64,000 bases of DNA from Eudromia elegans (Eukaryota > Chordata > Aves > Tinamiformes > Tinamidae). The stretch covers positions 620,001 to 684,000 of the forward strand of contig PTEX01000273.1 of NCBI GenBank assembly GCA_003342815.1, in the 5' to 3' direction. Below, in pieces: positions 51,130-63,400 of the stretch; within the stretch, counting starts at the first letter, position 1, and each line of letters opens with the position of its first letter. Position numbers and translations under genes: made by a program. The notes beneath the pieces are model-generated. The model saw nothing but the letters and a program-made list of their open reading frames with translations. It was not told the DNA's origin and searched no databases.

Positions 51130-51176
<47 letters not shown>
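51130..51176. repeat. Poly-T run, 47 bases
   Basis: The longest homopolymer of the window. It is followed by AATGGGAATAACC, with no minus-strand polyadenylation signal nearby, so it is likely an expanded simple repeat rather than a retroposed tail. Length may be affected by assembly. Confidence 0.95.
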
Positions 51177-51179
<3 letters not shown>

Positions 51180-54100
51180 GGGAATAACCAGCACAGATAA
51201 AGGGAAAATGACTTTAATGGAAGCAGTTTCCATGGACTCCCTCCATTGCTAAAACAGTGTTAGTTTTTTTTTCCACAGACAGATGTCTGTGAAGACCTGT
51301 AGAAGAAATTAGGAAGTCCCAGATTGCTAAGGGTCTGTCAGTGTTCATCAGTGGAGGAGAAGACACATTTCATTAGCAAATGAGAGGGCTTCAGTGATAC
51401 GTTTTTGCCATGTGCAATCCTTTATGGGTAATCTGTTCCTGGTGGCTCCTGAAGTGAAGAGTTGCTCTTGAAACCTGATGGACTTGAAAAAGCACAATGG
51501 CTGAAAGTTACCAAAAAAATCCTTAGTAAGTTCTGCTCCCCTGGGCCCTGATATCTGTTTTGCCACCTTTCTAATTGAATTTGTTGAAAACATGGAGAAT
51601 CTTTTTCACATTAGTGAGAAGAAAAGAATACTGTTTTATCAAGTTTGTGTTGGACCCAACCATTTTTCTTTATAGAATTTGTAAGGATACTTAAGTGTTC
51701 TCTTGATTGTTTCTTTCCTAACATATATCTGTGAGCCAAATTTGGGGGTTTTCTATTAATTGTCAGAGAATAAAAATTGCCTGTTTTTAGGTTTTATATT
51801 TGGGTTTTTTTTGTTTTTTTTTGTTTGATTCAGAATTAACATTTTGTCTGAAAGCAATTTTTTAGGAATTAATTTTCACTAGTGATGGAAAGGGGAACAA
51901 AAAAAAAAAAAAAAGGAAAATGGAATGTACATATTTCTAAACCAGCCATTATAGCAGGTGGTAGAAATAGTTCTCCATATCAATTACTTAACAATTTATG
52001 CATATTCTTTTTTTTTAAATCAACAGAAGTTCAAGAAATCAGTTTACCCTACTCTGAGCAGATGCTTGAAGCTCCCTGTGAAGGTGTTCTGTCCTTCTCG
52101 TTTTGGCTTATTTTGGCATTGTTCCTTTTTCAGACATAAACTGTCATTCTAGCTCTGCACTGGAGAGGAGAACACAAAGGAAGGGCACTAGTTAAAAATC
52201 AGCCAATTACTTTGTAACTCTGGGCTTTATTTTCTCCTGGTTGCTGTCTGCATTAAATTAATAATGGAACTTGCCAGATCTGTATTTCATGCTTTTCTCT
52301 TAATCTTTACTGTCTAAACACTGAGAAATAGCAGGCTACTTTTTCCTCTGGTGGATAGCTGAAAGGCCCTAAGCTGTGTAAATGAGGCCAATCTATAATT
52401 GCTGTGTGGGCTGGCAGTGCCTGATAGTTTAGGAAATGGCTCAAAAGTCAGAAACTTTATAAAAAGAGTATCTGTCTAACCTATGGGAATCCTCATGCCC
52501 TTACTGTAAACTAAGGAAAAATTGTTACTTTGCTTTACTACTTGTTAACTTTGCTCAGTTTCTACTGAACCTGTCAAAATATGACTACATCTCATAGTTT
52601 GCGTATTTATTGTGAGTCTCAGTGATTAATACCTATAAACAAAATGTCTGTGTAAATGATCATTCAGCAAGAGACACAGAAAAAAGACAAAGAAGAAAGC
52701 TCGAAATATAATCCGTGCAGTTAAAATAATGCCACATCAGGAAAGCTGTTCGTTAGTCCTGGAGATTCAGCTTTATGCAGGTAATAAAGTCATGTGTGAC
52801 TGCCTTTTTGTCCTGTCTTCTCCTCCTCCTTCTCTGGAAAAAAATGCCAAAAAATGAAGCACAGACTGGGGCCCAATGTATACTGAAAAACAGGAAGTGG
52901 TGGAAGAAAGGAGGGACGTTTGTGTGATAGCAGAATAACACTATTCTGCCTTCCTTTTACTCCTCCATCATGATGCGTACTGCCAAAAGGACTAATGAAA
53001 AATTAAAGCAGGATTTTTCTTTCATTATCCTATAAAAAAATGAATTGCCATTGTTAACATCAGGAAAATGCATTAAAATATATTAATTGAAATAATCATT
53101 CCCTTTATTTTTGGTGCTTAGGGGTTAGAGGACTATAGTGTAATAATCCTCTGGAGGAATGTGCCCAGATACAAAAATCTCTTAAATTATTTTCTTTATA
53201 CCTATAAAATCAAAGATTAAGCTTCTCAGAACTGTAATACATTAAATATGGAAAGCCTGGAATTAGATTAGAGTGTTAAATCTCAATGAGAACAAAAGCT
53301 TCCAAACCTGAAAGTTCTTAATATTTGGAAGTTGTCAAGCATGTTTTATTTTAAAAGCTAACATAGTGTAGTGTATAATAAAATATTTTGGGGGATGTCA
53401 TACTTAATGTAAAGAAATACAGTTTCAGTCATCAGGGTCACCACATGGCATTTTTGTCAATGAAAGTTTTGCAGATCAAAATTTATTTTATTTTATTGTG
53501 CTTTACATGCAGTCATTTTGCATGAATGTGCAGTATACAACAAGCCACTTAGCTGGAAGGAGTCAGGGAATTCTTCTGATGCAACCAGAGCTAACCAGCA
53601 GTCAGTCATGTCCCCTTCTCCATCAGGGTCTCACACGAGAATTAGATTTTATTCTGTAAGTGAGGCGGGACGATTGGTTTTATTTTAGTTTAGGGAAAAG
53701 TAACTTCCCAGGTCTGTATTAATATAAACACTGTGTGTGTGTCTCCAAAATTTTATCTCTAATTTAAATCAGGTATTGGGCATAGCGGTAAACCGGAGCT
53801 GCTGTTGGAGTGTGTTTAGCAGCTGATCCATGCTGACATAATGTGTTTATATCTGGAAGTGCTGTATTTTGACAGTTAGCAAAATACAATAATTCATTGC
53901 AATGTTAGAAAAATGTTAGGAAAAAATGGTGTATTTGCCTAGTTTTTTATACCTGTTGTCTTTCATTTTCCTGTTTCTTTCTTGCTGTAATGCATTTATT
54001 TATCTTTTTTTCTTTTTCTTTCTAATTTCTTTAATAAATTGCCAACTCCTTATGAAGCCTGACTTCTGCATTTTTTTTGTCATTTTCTTGTTAAAGCAAC

Positions 54101-54420
54101 ATTTCTTCCTCCTTAAAACATTCTGTTAAAATAAAGATTCTTGTCCTTTCACATATGTACTAATAATGCAGCATAGTATCTGTCATTTTTGATTTGTATC
54201 TTGCTTTCCAAGTGGCTATTGTAATTTTAAACTACTTGGGGCCCATGTAAATGATTTGAGGGCCCATGAAAGTCCAGAGGTCCTTGCATGGTCAAGCTGA
54301 AGTAATGTACTATTTTCCTGTTGAAAAACTGCATTAGATTTTTGATCTCAAGTGATGGCCTGCTTATGGTATAAAGAAGCTTAGAAATATTTTTAAATCT
54401 TGCTGAAGCCTTATGAAACT

Positions 54421-54640
54421 ATCTAATGGAGCATTTTCTAAAGTAATGTGTGAAATTAAGCTGTTTTCACTCATGGAAAATAACAGGGAAGGTAAGTACA
54501 GCTGTTTCAATTATGCATAAATGTTCTATAATATTAAGCTAATTGATTCAAACAGTTTAATATAAATGAATTCCTTTAGTAAAGGAATTAGATGTGCTTT
54601 CAGCACACTTAGCATAAATATGCCTCCTATTAGAATGTAC
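54421..54640. promoter_or_regulatory. Possible conserved enhancer-like element with two hairpins
   Basis: Contains homeodomain-type GCTAATTGATTC, octamer-like TATGCATAAAT, a perfect donor (GGGAAG followed by GTAAGTAC) near 54490, a 9-bp hairpin at 54569-54589 (AATTCCTTT, AGT, AAAGGAATT) and a second small hairpin at 54593-54607 (TGTGC, TTTCA, GCACA). Low homopolymer content compared with neighbours. Inference only. Confidence 0.22.
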
Positions 54641-54718
54641 TTCTCTTTTGATTGATGTATTTCTTTTAGCAATTTTAGGTTGGAAGGGATCCACACTATT
54701 GATTTTACTTCTAATCAC

Positions 54719-54773
54719 AAAAAAAAAAGAGAAGAGAAGAGAAGAGAGAAGAGAGAAGAGAGAAGAGAGAAGG
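54719..54773. repeat. A run plus GAGAA-type microsatellite
   Basis: An A run followed by AGAGAAG/AGAGAGA units: a pure-purine tract on the plus strand and so a possible triplex-forming stretch. Confidence 0.95.
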
Positions 54774-55748
54774 CCTCAAGGATACCCTTTGTTGTGAGAT
54801 GATTTTGGTTTCTTTCCCTCATTGTTCCTTTTGTCTGGCTATTGAGGAACCTTGCTCCTCTGATGGTCGGAGTGCTGGGAGGCTTCCAAAACCACCACCA
54901 GCTGCCTGGAGGCAAAGAGGGCTGGAGATCCTGAGTGCACCAGATGGGACAGGACCCTTGCTTGTCTCACTAGCCTAACCAGCCCGTGAAGTGCAGTGAA
55001 GTGGCCTATGTTTTACAGCTAAGGCATGCTACAGCTTCAGATGTTTCAGAGAAGTGTTGAGATTCTTGCTTTCAGATCATTATTATTTTTTAAAATGGCT
55101 TTCACTAGATTATGCTGGGCATTTCTTAAAGTAGTATACATCCTAGTGTTTATTTATTTAATTATTAGCTAATTATTAGACATCATCCGTCAGAAACTCA
55201 GGAACAGAAAATACACATGTGCACCAAGGATTTTCTTTTTGGTGTCGTAGTTTTAACATGAAAGAAATGATTCAATCCCCAAATGCCATGTTCTAAAGAA
55301 GACTTTGGGAAATGACTGCATGATGTTACTGTAGCCGTCTGAGTGAACTGAATCAGAGTTTATGTTTCAAACAAATGAAATATGCTCATTAATATGAAGT
55401 TGGCACTAACATTTTTCTGACTTTTTTTGCTGAGTTGTGCAGGATTTTAATTTCTAATTTATATTAACTTGCACAGGCAAAATTGTTGCTATTTTTTTTC
55501 TATTGCTTTGTTATATTTCTGCATTCACTGCTCTTTGCTGAACAGTTCCTGTAAATGAAACTTCAGTCTTCCATAGAGAAAGACACCTTGCTACAAGCCT
55601 GTGGGTGATATGCCTCGTGTTTCTCTGTAACAGGACAAGTGAATACCGTTTACACAATTATTTATTATGCATTCTACAATTCCACTTCAAGTTGCATAAC
55701 TACAGAATGTGGGGGTTTTTTTTTGAATCTGTTGAAGCTTTTGGAGTC

Positions 55749-55830
55749 TAATCATAGGACTGGAATGGTCTTGAAGAAATAACCTGGGCAATCTTTCTGT
55801 CTCAGGGAATAATTAAATATACCTATGTAT
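55749..55830 (-). mobile_element. Very old CR1 3' tail
   Basis: The plus strand reads AATCATAGGACTGGAATGGTC, then CTGTCTCAGGGAATAATTAA and AATATACCT. These parallel the ATCATAGGACTGGAAGGGACC and CTC-CAGGG-AAGTAT blocks of ancient CR1 families shared by birds and turtles, reverse-complemented. Divergence is high, so the boundaries are approximate. Confidence 0.6.
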
Positions 55831-58800
55831 TCTTGACAAAATGTCCATGTAATCTATCATAAAAGGCCTTCAGTTATGGGAATTTCATGGTCTCTCAAAC
55901 AGATTGTAGTAGTGCTGCTTGATGTCAGAGGTTCTATGTCCCTGTGTGTGGCCCAAGCAAATTTCACAGAGGTGGTAATCACCTCCTTTCTCTTTGTCAT
56001 CTGGTCTTTCGAGAATAGCCAGTTTTCTTGTGTGCATGTGAGAGAAACACTGCAAATATAAAAAGACAGGTCTGGCAACATGAAAATCCTCCAAATGAGA
56101 TATCTCTTTTACTAGACTTTTTAAAGTTTCCATGATCTTAAAAAATGTCTTAAATCTTGGTAAATGTTGGTAGTATGGAGAATCTGATGATGGAAACAAC
56201 TTGGCCTCTCTGAGGACAGTTTTAATTCTTAGTGTGAGTTAATGTGGTCCAGGCATTGCAAAATTGCTCTGTTTCTCTTAATGTCCCAGAAGTGAAAAAA
56301 GAATCTTTAGGAATTCCAATAATCAGGTCTTTAAACTGGATAGGACTAATGCAGAGTAGACTTGTACAAGTACCAGTAATGAGTAATTTATAGAAGAAAA
56401 ACAAATGGCTTGGTGAAAACATGCGTTATTGGAGACCAACCTTGGGACAAATGTCTTCATGTTTACCAGGGAAATAAAAATAGTATTTGAGACTGTAAAA
56501 GTTGTGAACTTCATTAAAAGTAAGCCTAGCAATACTCACATCTTATTATATTACACGCTAACAGGAATTCTATATCTTGCACACAGCACTAGGTTTCAGA
56601 TGGCAGACTTGAAAACATCATTTAACCCCTGAGTTTAGCAAAGGTTTTCCTTGTAAATGCTGGATTTAGACTTGTTAAGCTGTTAACTGTTATTAATGTA
56701 GTTTTGTTTTGGTCTTCTGATGAGATGAGAATGTAGAGTGTCATATGCTAACATAGAGGTTGCACATAGAGAGGATATCAAAGCCACAGCACCCTTTCAA
56801 AATTGCTAGTGGAATAAGAATATTTTTGAGAAAAATGGGAGAGGACTGTCCTGCTATTCTTCTATCTTGACTCCTGCCACCTTAGTAATTGCAAAGATTA
56901 GTTTTAACACTTGAATTTGATTGTCAACCTCATGCTGATGGAGTACTCCCAGTTTAACTCTTGGTAATTTATTGGTGTTCGATTCTGATCTCCTAGGAAT
57001 ATTGCTTTCTTGATCCTGATTTAGTTTGCATGTGTGATAAAGCAAATAAGGAAAGGGACAAAGAAAGGTGCAGAAAGATTCAAAGAAAACAAAATTATAA
57101 ACATCAAATGCAATGCTGATTTTATTTTATCTCAAAAAAAATGGTTGTTATGGATCATTTGATGAAGGTTTTTTTTTTTTCGTCCTCTTACAAGCACTAT
57201 TTTATGTATGTTAATGAGGAACAAAATCCATTTGTTTGCAACATTTCAGAATTACACTGTATTTTTGATGTGGCCCCTGAATGGTTAGAATACCTCTGTT
57301 ACAAAGACCACACTGAGAAATGCTAGTGCAGAGTGGTTTGCATTTAATAATTTTAAAATAATGGCCTTGATAAGGATCACCAGACTTTTGCAAAATGTAT
57401 TTTTGAACCTTTATTATAATTTTAAGCACTTTTTCCCCTAGGAAAAATATGGTTCTGTTCATAAGAATGCTACAAAACATTAAAAGTCTGTCTTAATCTA
57501 TTTGGTGTATTGTGCATCCCTATTTGAAAAAACAGCCTCTTAATTTACCATTTTTAAGCTACATAAAATATCAATAATTAATCCATGTGAACATTTGCTG
57601 AATATTTCTTGGATTGTAACTTTCCTGTCTTCATAATAATCTGAAATCATCAGGAGATAATGCATTATGCTAGTTGGTTCCATCACATTTATATGAAGCA
57701 TTCAGTGAGCTAACCTCTTCTCAGAATATTTTAACACTCTTGATTTCAAAACTTTAGATAATTTCCACCACATAAATGAGCATTACTAATGGGCAAATAT
57801 ATATACATATATATATATATACACACTAGATATGAATGCATCCTGATTTTCTTGAAAACTTATATAGTAGGAGTCAACAATTCAAGAGTTTTCAGCTGAG
57901 GTTCTTTGATCGCTCTCTTTTGAAGAATGGACAACTCTTAATATTTTAAGAGGTTCAAATAATATCTTAATGCTCCTCTAGGTTCTTTGTCTTTTAATCT
58001 CTTTCTATGGCCAGATAATCATAATATTAATAACAGATATTACCTCCTTGAGATAAAAAGAGATTCTAATCCACAAATTAATCAGCAGTAAACCTTGAAA
58101 GAAATCAAGTTCTGTTGTTTTTCCAGCAGTTATTTATATAGAGAATGCTAGAGCTGAAACTCCAAATAAGAAAAAACAGCTACTATTTATGATTTTTTTT
58201 TCATTTTTATATATGGCCTGGTTATTATACGCTGGAATAAAATGGAAAAGACCTTCTTTCTTCACATCAAAACTGCTGTCTAGGATGAACAGCATTCCTA
58301 CCATTTCCACTCTAGGATGGTTTTCCTGCTTGGTTTGTAATCCCTGAAGAGATTTAGACTAACCTAGAGGAAAATGCAAAGACCTTCAGGCACCAAATGG
58401 TGCCATTTTAATACTTATTAACACAGAACTGGGGAAATGGGGAGATAGCGTTAGACGTTCAATCTCTCCTTTCAGAAGTTTCTTTTCAGTGTCCACAAAC
58501 TGTGTGACTCCCAGGTGTGAGCATAAGATCTGGGGTAATTTCTGGAGCTCGTTTGTTAACTCACTAAACTGAGATTCCAGGTCACACTTGTTGATAGACC
58601 TCTTTTTCCATTTCTCTACCTGAAATACATCCGTTCAATCAATTCATTATTACTGGGAAAACTTTAGAATAACTTCCCCAATTCAGCTCTTTGTTGAGCT
58701 GTTTGCTGGATATTTAAAAGAACAGATGAGAAAAATGATGGTTATTCTCAGAAGGGGAAGCACATGTCATCTTTAATTAATCCAGCTATTCTTTGTCAAC

Positions 58801-59316
58801 TGCAGCCTCTGCAATATAAAGCAGTGAATAACCTACATGATCACATCTCCCAAGGACTGTGAGAACACTGATATTTTGCTGGAAATAATTTTTGTTTGTT
58901 CCACAATTGCAAAACATGTAACATTATATCCCACAATTACTTGGGGATATAATAAACTCCTTTTCTAGCTCAAGTCCTCGGAGATTGTTTCCCTAGAATT
59001 TAGGATACACCTTGATTGTAACTTTGTTGAAAGCTAATATCTGCGTAGCTCAATGTTTTAGAGCAAAACCAATAGCATAGATACAAATTGCTATTCAGGC
59101 CAGTTTTTAACGATGGCACTTCTCAGTTCTTCCTCTTTTCTCTGGGAAGACTTTCATAAGCCCATCCTTTGATCTGAAGCTGTTTGCAAAGCCTGTTATT
59201 GAAGGAAGAAGCTTTACTGCAACATTTTTTTTAATATATATAAAAGATAAATATAGGATTTTTTTTGTAATTCAGTCTCAAGGGTGATTTTGATTATAAT
59301 GTTTTTGCTCCAAAAG
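55831..59316. other. AT-rich unique DNA, no gene recognised
   Basis: Contains overlapping 61-104 codon frames near 55.86-56.2 kb on both strands, an AT microsatellite at about 57797-57827, and a possible exon ending in a donor (AAAA followed by GTAAGC) near 56519. None has a recognised family. Confidence 0.45.
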
Positions 59317-59364
59317 GAAATGCTTAAGGCAGATCATTCACATCGGAAGCATCTTTCTGACAAG
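59317..59364 (+). other. Candidate 48-base microexon
   Basis: Lies between CAAAAG (moderate acceptor with an upstream TTTTTGCTCC tract) and a donor CAAG followed by GTAGGC. The open frame reads EMLKADHSHRKHLSDK. Length is a multiple of three and phase is 0, matching the next candidate about 1 kb downstream. Unrecognised; a minus-strand 81-codon frame lies just beyond, at 59404-59649. Confidence 0.13.
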
Positions 59365-60366
59365 GTAGGCCAATGGTTACTATTACTGAAAGATCCTTTT
59401 CGATTATTGGAAGGTCCATTTTAGCATTTTTGTGCGACTGACTATTTGCCCTAACTGTTGTCTTGTCCTTACCTCATAGAACAACTCATTAAAGGGCAGT
59501 TTGTTCTGCAGAATACAGAACTCCATAACTCTATCCTGTATCCTGACTACACACCCTGAAAGACTTTGGGCCTCAGGAGGAGTTTTTAGTGACGTTGCTA
59601 GTAAACGAATTTGAATTAACAAGGATACAGCTGTCTTCTGTAGCAACAACTTATGATTTCCTCTTTCATAACTTCTCTCTCCTTATTTTGACAAACAAGA
59701 AAACTGTTATATGTTGGAAGAGATTCTTGTAGGGCATGTTGCAGCTTAACCTTTGTGCATTTTATTTCAGGCTTAGCACAAGCAGCTGTAAGGACATAGC
59801 ATTTTCTGTGGTCTTGAATATGGATGAAAGATTATCCTTTTGTATATGCAGATACCATTTTACATGAATCAGCAGGTCATATGCTGCATCCTTTCCCTTC
59901 TCATGTAAATTCAATCTCAGAAGAGATATAAATTCTGTATGGTTGAGATGTTATAAATGAACAGGGCTTCATTTACACAAAGTACACAAAGGTGTGAATG
60001 ACACTATGAGTAAAGAGAGCCATGACATTATGGATATGGATTATTTTTCAGAAAGTAAGTTCAAATAGTAGACAGAAAATATATTATGTGTATTCTTTAA
60101 AAGCATTTAAATAAGTCATATGGATGTTAATACTGTAGTACTAATGTAATATGTCCCTGTGATTAATATGTCTGGTGTTATATGTGAATTAAAGAATTTG
60201 GTACCTCTTGATTTACAAACAAAAGGTTTATTCCATTTCCATGCAGGTTGTTTTCCCAGACTCGATGTTCCTTGTTGGATATAAGGTTGCATGTTTGCAA
60301 TCATTTCCCACATTCTTCAGGTGACTCTAAGAGGATAATGTCAGATGCAGATCTTCTTGCATCTAG
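59365..60366. other. AT-rich unique DNA between candidate microexons
   Basis: No recognisable gene. The minus-strand frames at 59404-59649 (81 codons) and 60116-60313 (65 codons) have no identifiable domain. Confidence 0.4.
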
Positions 60367-60417
60367 AAAGTGAACTCAGAGGAAGACACAGATGAAGATC
60401 ACTGGACTTTTGAACAA
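60367..60417 (+). other. Candidate 51-base microexon, acidic
   Basis: Acceptor CAGATCTTCTTGCATCTAG and donor CAA followed by GTAAAG enclose 17 open codons reading KVNSEEDTDEDHWTFEQ. The composition (acidic, low leucine) is unlike typical AT-rich noise, and a stop codon sits within the acceptor itself, so the open frame begins only at the proposed splice point. The frame also continues beyond the donor to 60564. Unrecognised. Confidence 0.17.
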
Positions 60418-63400
60418 GTAAAGAGTCTGTATCTGTGTCCTGCAGCTCAGAGATATCATCTGTTCTTATTGCTCACTTCAGACAATCTCAATGATATATT
60501 CAGGGTTTGCAGTCCTACACCAGTCAGGAAATTGCTTTATTTAGGGACTGGTGCCTCAAGCTAGTTACCTCTTGGGACTTGGGAAAGGCACGAGTTGTTT
60601 GCTAGTTTGTATCCTAAATCATGAGAGGGAGGAACGGTTAGATATCCTGATGCTGATATTCTGTGCCTTAGGGTTTTTTCCCTGTGGAATTTTCCAACTC
60701 AGACAGCATTCCCACGTTGCTGCTTTTGGAACAGCATATATATTTGTCTAACATTTTCTATGTGCTGAAGCTCATATTTGAAGACAAAGCCAAGGAGATT
60801 TTTGGTAAGGGTACTATTTAAGAATATTTTGGTTCCAATCTTACCTAAATCTCTCTGACTGAACCTAGCAGAGTACAAATCTGCTGCATGTTGTCCATGC
60901 AGAGCAACCAGATTCCTCACACAACCTGAACTTAACCTCCACCTCTCAGCTAGGGTGTGCCTGATGGCTCTCAGGATTACACTGTATTTATTGTTTCCTG
61001 GTAAGACATGTCTTTGTTAAGAGCAGGAAAAACTACCTGATCTCCCCACTGAAGTAAATGGAGAAGGGTCATAATGCTCCACAAAATCAAGCAAACCCAA
61101 GTTATTTTTATTTAATTATTGGAACTAAAAAGTGTGGCCTTTCTGTGTTAGTTCTTTGAGATCATTTGTCAACGGCAAATGTAGGATGTTTTCTCTATCT
61201 ATCAAGAATAAGTTTCTGGTCCAGCTAGAAATTTCTGGTCTAGAGATCTTGCTCTTTAGCAGGATCAGATTTTCCTTATCTGCTTCCTGATAAACAGGTT
61301 TTTCAGGACAGTGACCAATACCTTGTTGATTCATGCCTTTGAAAAATAGTCTTTTTGGCTGTAAATACATTTCTAAGGAATGCAAGAGAACTTCATATTA
61401 AGTCCTTTATCTGACATTCTGTAAGGAAACCTGATTTCTGATGATGCCCGTAGGATTTTCCTGATACATTGCCTCATATTTTTAAATAACAGAATCCCAT
61501 ATTACTTCATTAATTTGTCTCTCCTTCTTTTCTGCACTGAAATTTTGCTGCTTTTATCAAGGTGACTCTCTGTACTTCAGAGACCAAGTATGCTGTTCTC
61601 TAGGAAAGAAAGCCTCTTCTCTCTCCCCTTTCATTCCCTCCTGTCCCCTCCCCTCCTTCACTGCATAGCGAAAAATGCAACAGTACTCATCTTTAAAGAA
61701 AAAAAAAGAAAATATATATATATATATATATGCTCCCAACCATCATTTTTTTCACACTTCGGTGTTCTCTTCCTAAGGACAAGAAAAAAAATGAAAACAA
61801 TAGGGTCAAAAGGAACCTCGCCAAGTACCAGAAAATAATGAAAATAAGCCTCAGACAAAATGTAACTTAAAAGGGGAAGCCAAGGCAGATTTCTGAAGCT
61901 GGAAGTTATGCAACTTGGGCTTTCGGTATTGACTAGTCTTAAGGCACATGCTTTGATGATAAAGATAGGCCAGGCTGAGTCTTATTTCTACAGTCCTCTG
62001 GTTCCTTCCTCGGCTGCACACTGTGAGTCTGTCAGAGCCTAGCCCCGAGCAGCCGTGCATCTGAGGATCTTCCTCTCTCCACAGCATCTGAAGTTATGCT
62101 GTACTCTTTAGGAAGAACAGGGAGCTGAAATTATTCTGTGGGGCAAGCAGTTTCCAAACAAACCCTTAGAATCTGAAAAGAAGTAGCTGGAAAGAAGCAG
62201 AAAGCTGTAGACATGGTAGAAAAATGTTATTGGAGGTTGCTGTGATTCTGATGTCAGTAAGAGAGAAAGTTAATGGCTCTGTTCTCTTGTATCATCATAC
62301 CACAAATGAAACTTTTGTGCTGCTGAATTCCCTGAAAAATAGTTTGAATTAGCTGTTTCCACCCTAGATAAGGTTCCTACACTTTATGTTTAGAGAGCTG
62401 AATTCAGACAGGCCCTAATAAATCCTAGTAAACTAATTCAACCAAATTAAGTTCAAATTTCCAACTATTTCTGAAAAATGAAATTGAAAATGCTTATGTC
62501 TCACTTCATAGTAACATAGCTCAGAATAGAACTGGAAAATCTTCTAAATGTACCAAGATGTATTTTTGCTCTTGTATCTTTTGTGGAGTTTGTTTGTTTG
62601 ATTGATTTTTTCCTCAATAAAATGCCATTTTACTATGATATAATATATTTTTAATCTTATCAAAACAACAGGACTGAAGTATCCTTTTCTGCAAATGTTA
62701 AAGCAGGGCTTTCTTACATATGTTGCTGAAATTTGTTCTCCTTTCCTCCCAAAGCTATGTTCTGATGCAATTAGCTGTTTTCCCCAAAGCTCTCATATGA
62801 TGAATCAGCTTGAGGCAGGGAAACTTAAGACAAAAGGGAACATCTTGCTACACATCTGGATGATAAACTTTCAGTTTATATGCCTTTTAGTTGCCAATAT
62901 ACAAGAGTACATAAAGAAGTCTTAAAGGGAGACATCTGACATGGAATGCTGCTCTTTGCCAATCTTCATGCATTTTATTGACATCTGATGGAGGTTCCAG
63001 AAATGAATTTCAGAATCGTATCCAATCTGGTGATTTTTATTTTTCAGAATTTTGAAATAACACTGTCTGACTTTGAGGCGTTTCTTTAATTTATATACAG
63101 AGTGGGAGGCATTACAAACTTTATTGTTTTCTGAAGGATTTTAGTGCACAAAAATAAAATCTTTCTAACAGCATAGTCAGTTATGTTTAAAGCACTGCAA
63201 AAAGTGTAGTGTCTTCAATAATGCAATATCTGTAGCTGCACTACTTATTGAACGTCAGTATCTTGGTCTCCAAACAATCAATCTGCTATAACTTTGTTAC
63301 CACCTTACTGATCGTTATGTTGATAAGACTGTCACATAAACTTAGACCTATGGATGATTTTATTACTCTCAAATACCCTCTGAATCACACAAACTAGTAA

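Larger units (their letters stand above)
48221..54420. other. AT-rich unique DNA with hairpin and T run
   Basis: No gene recognised. A plus-strand frame at 48628-48885 (85 codons) runs through a GTAAGT donor near 48865 and has a leucine-rich stretch; a minus-strand frame of 122 codons at 49429-49797 has no recognised domain. It also holds a 10-bp hairpin at 49872-49896, a 47-T run at 51130-51176 and a 16-A run at 51899-51914. Confidence 0.45.

Noticed and set aside
54672..54695. GGTTGGAAGGGATCC resembling a CR1 tail
   Set aside because: Only about 16 bases match and no terminal repeats or further CR1 sequence follow.
59404..59649. 81-codon minus-strand frame, considered as an endogenous retrovirus envelope remnant because of an LQN-like block
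   Set aside because: The resemblance is limited to a few residues, with no cysteine motif or fusion-peptide-like context and no neighbouring viral genes.
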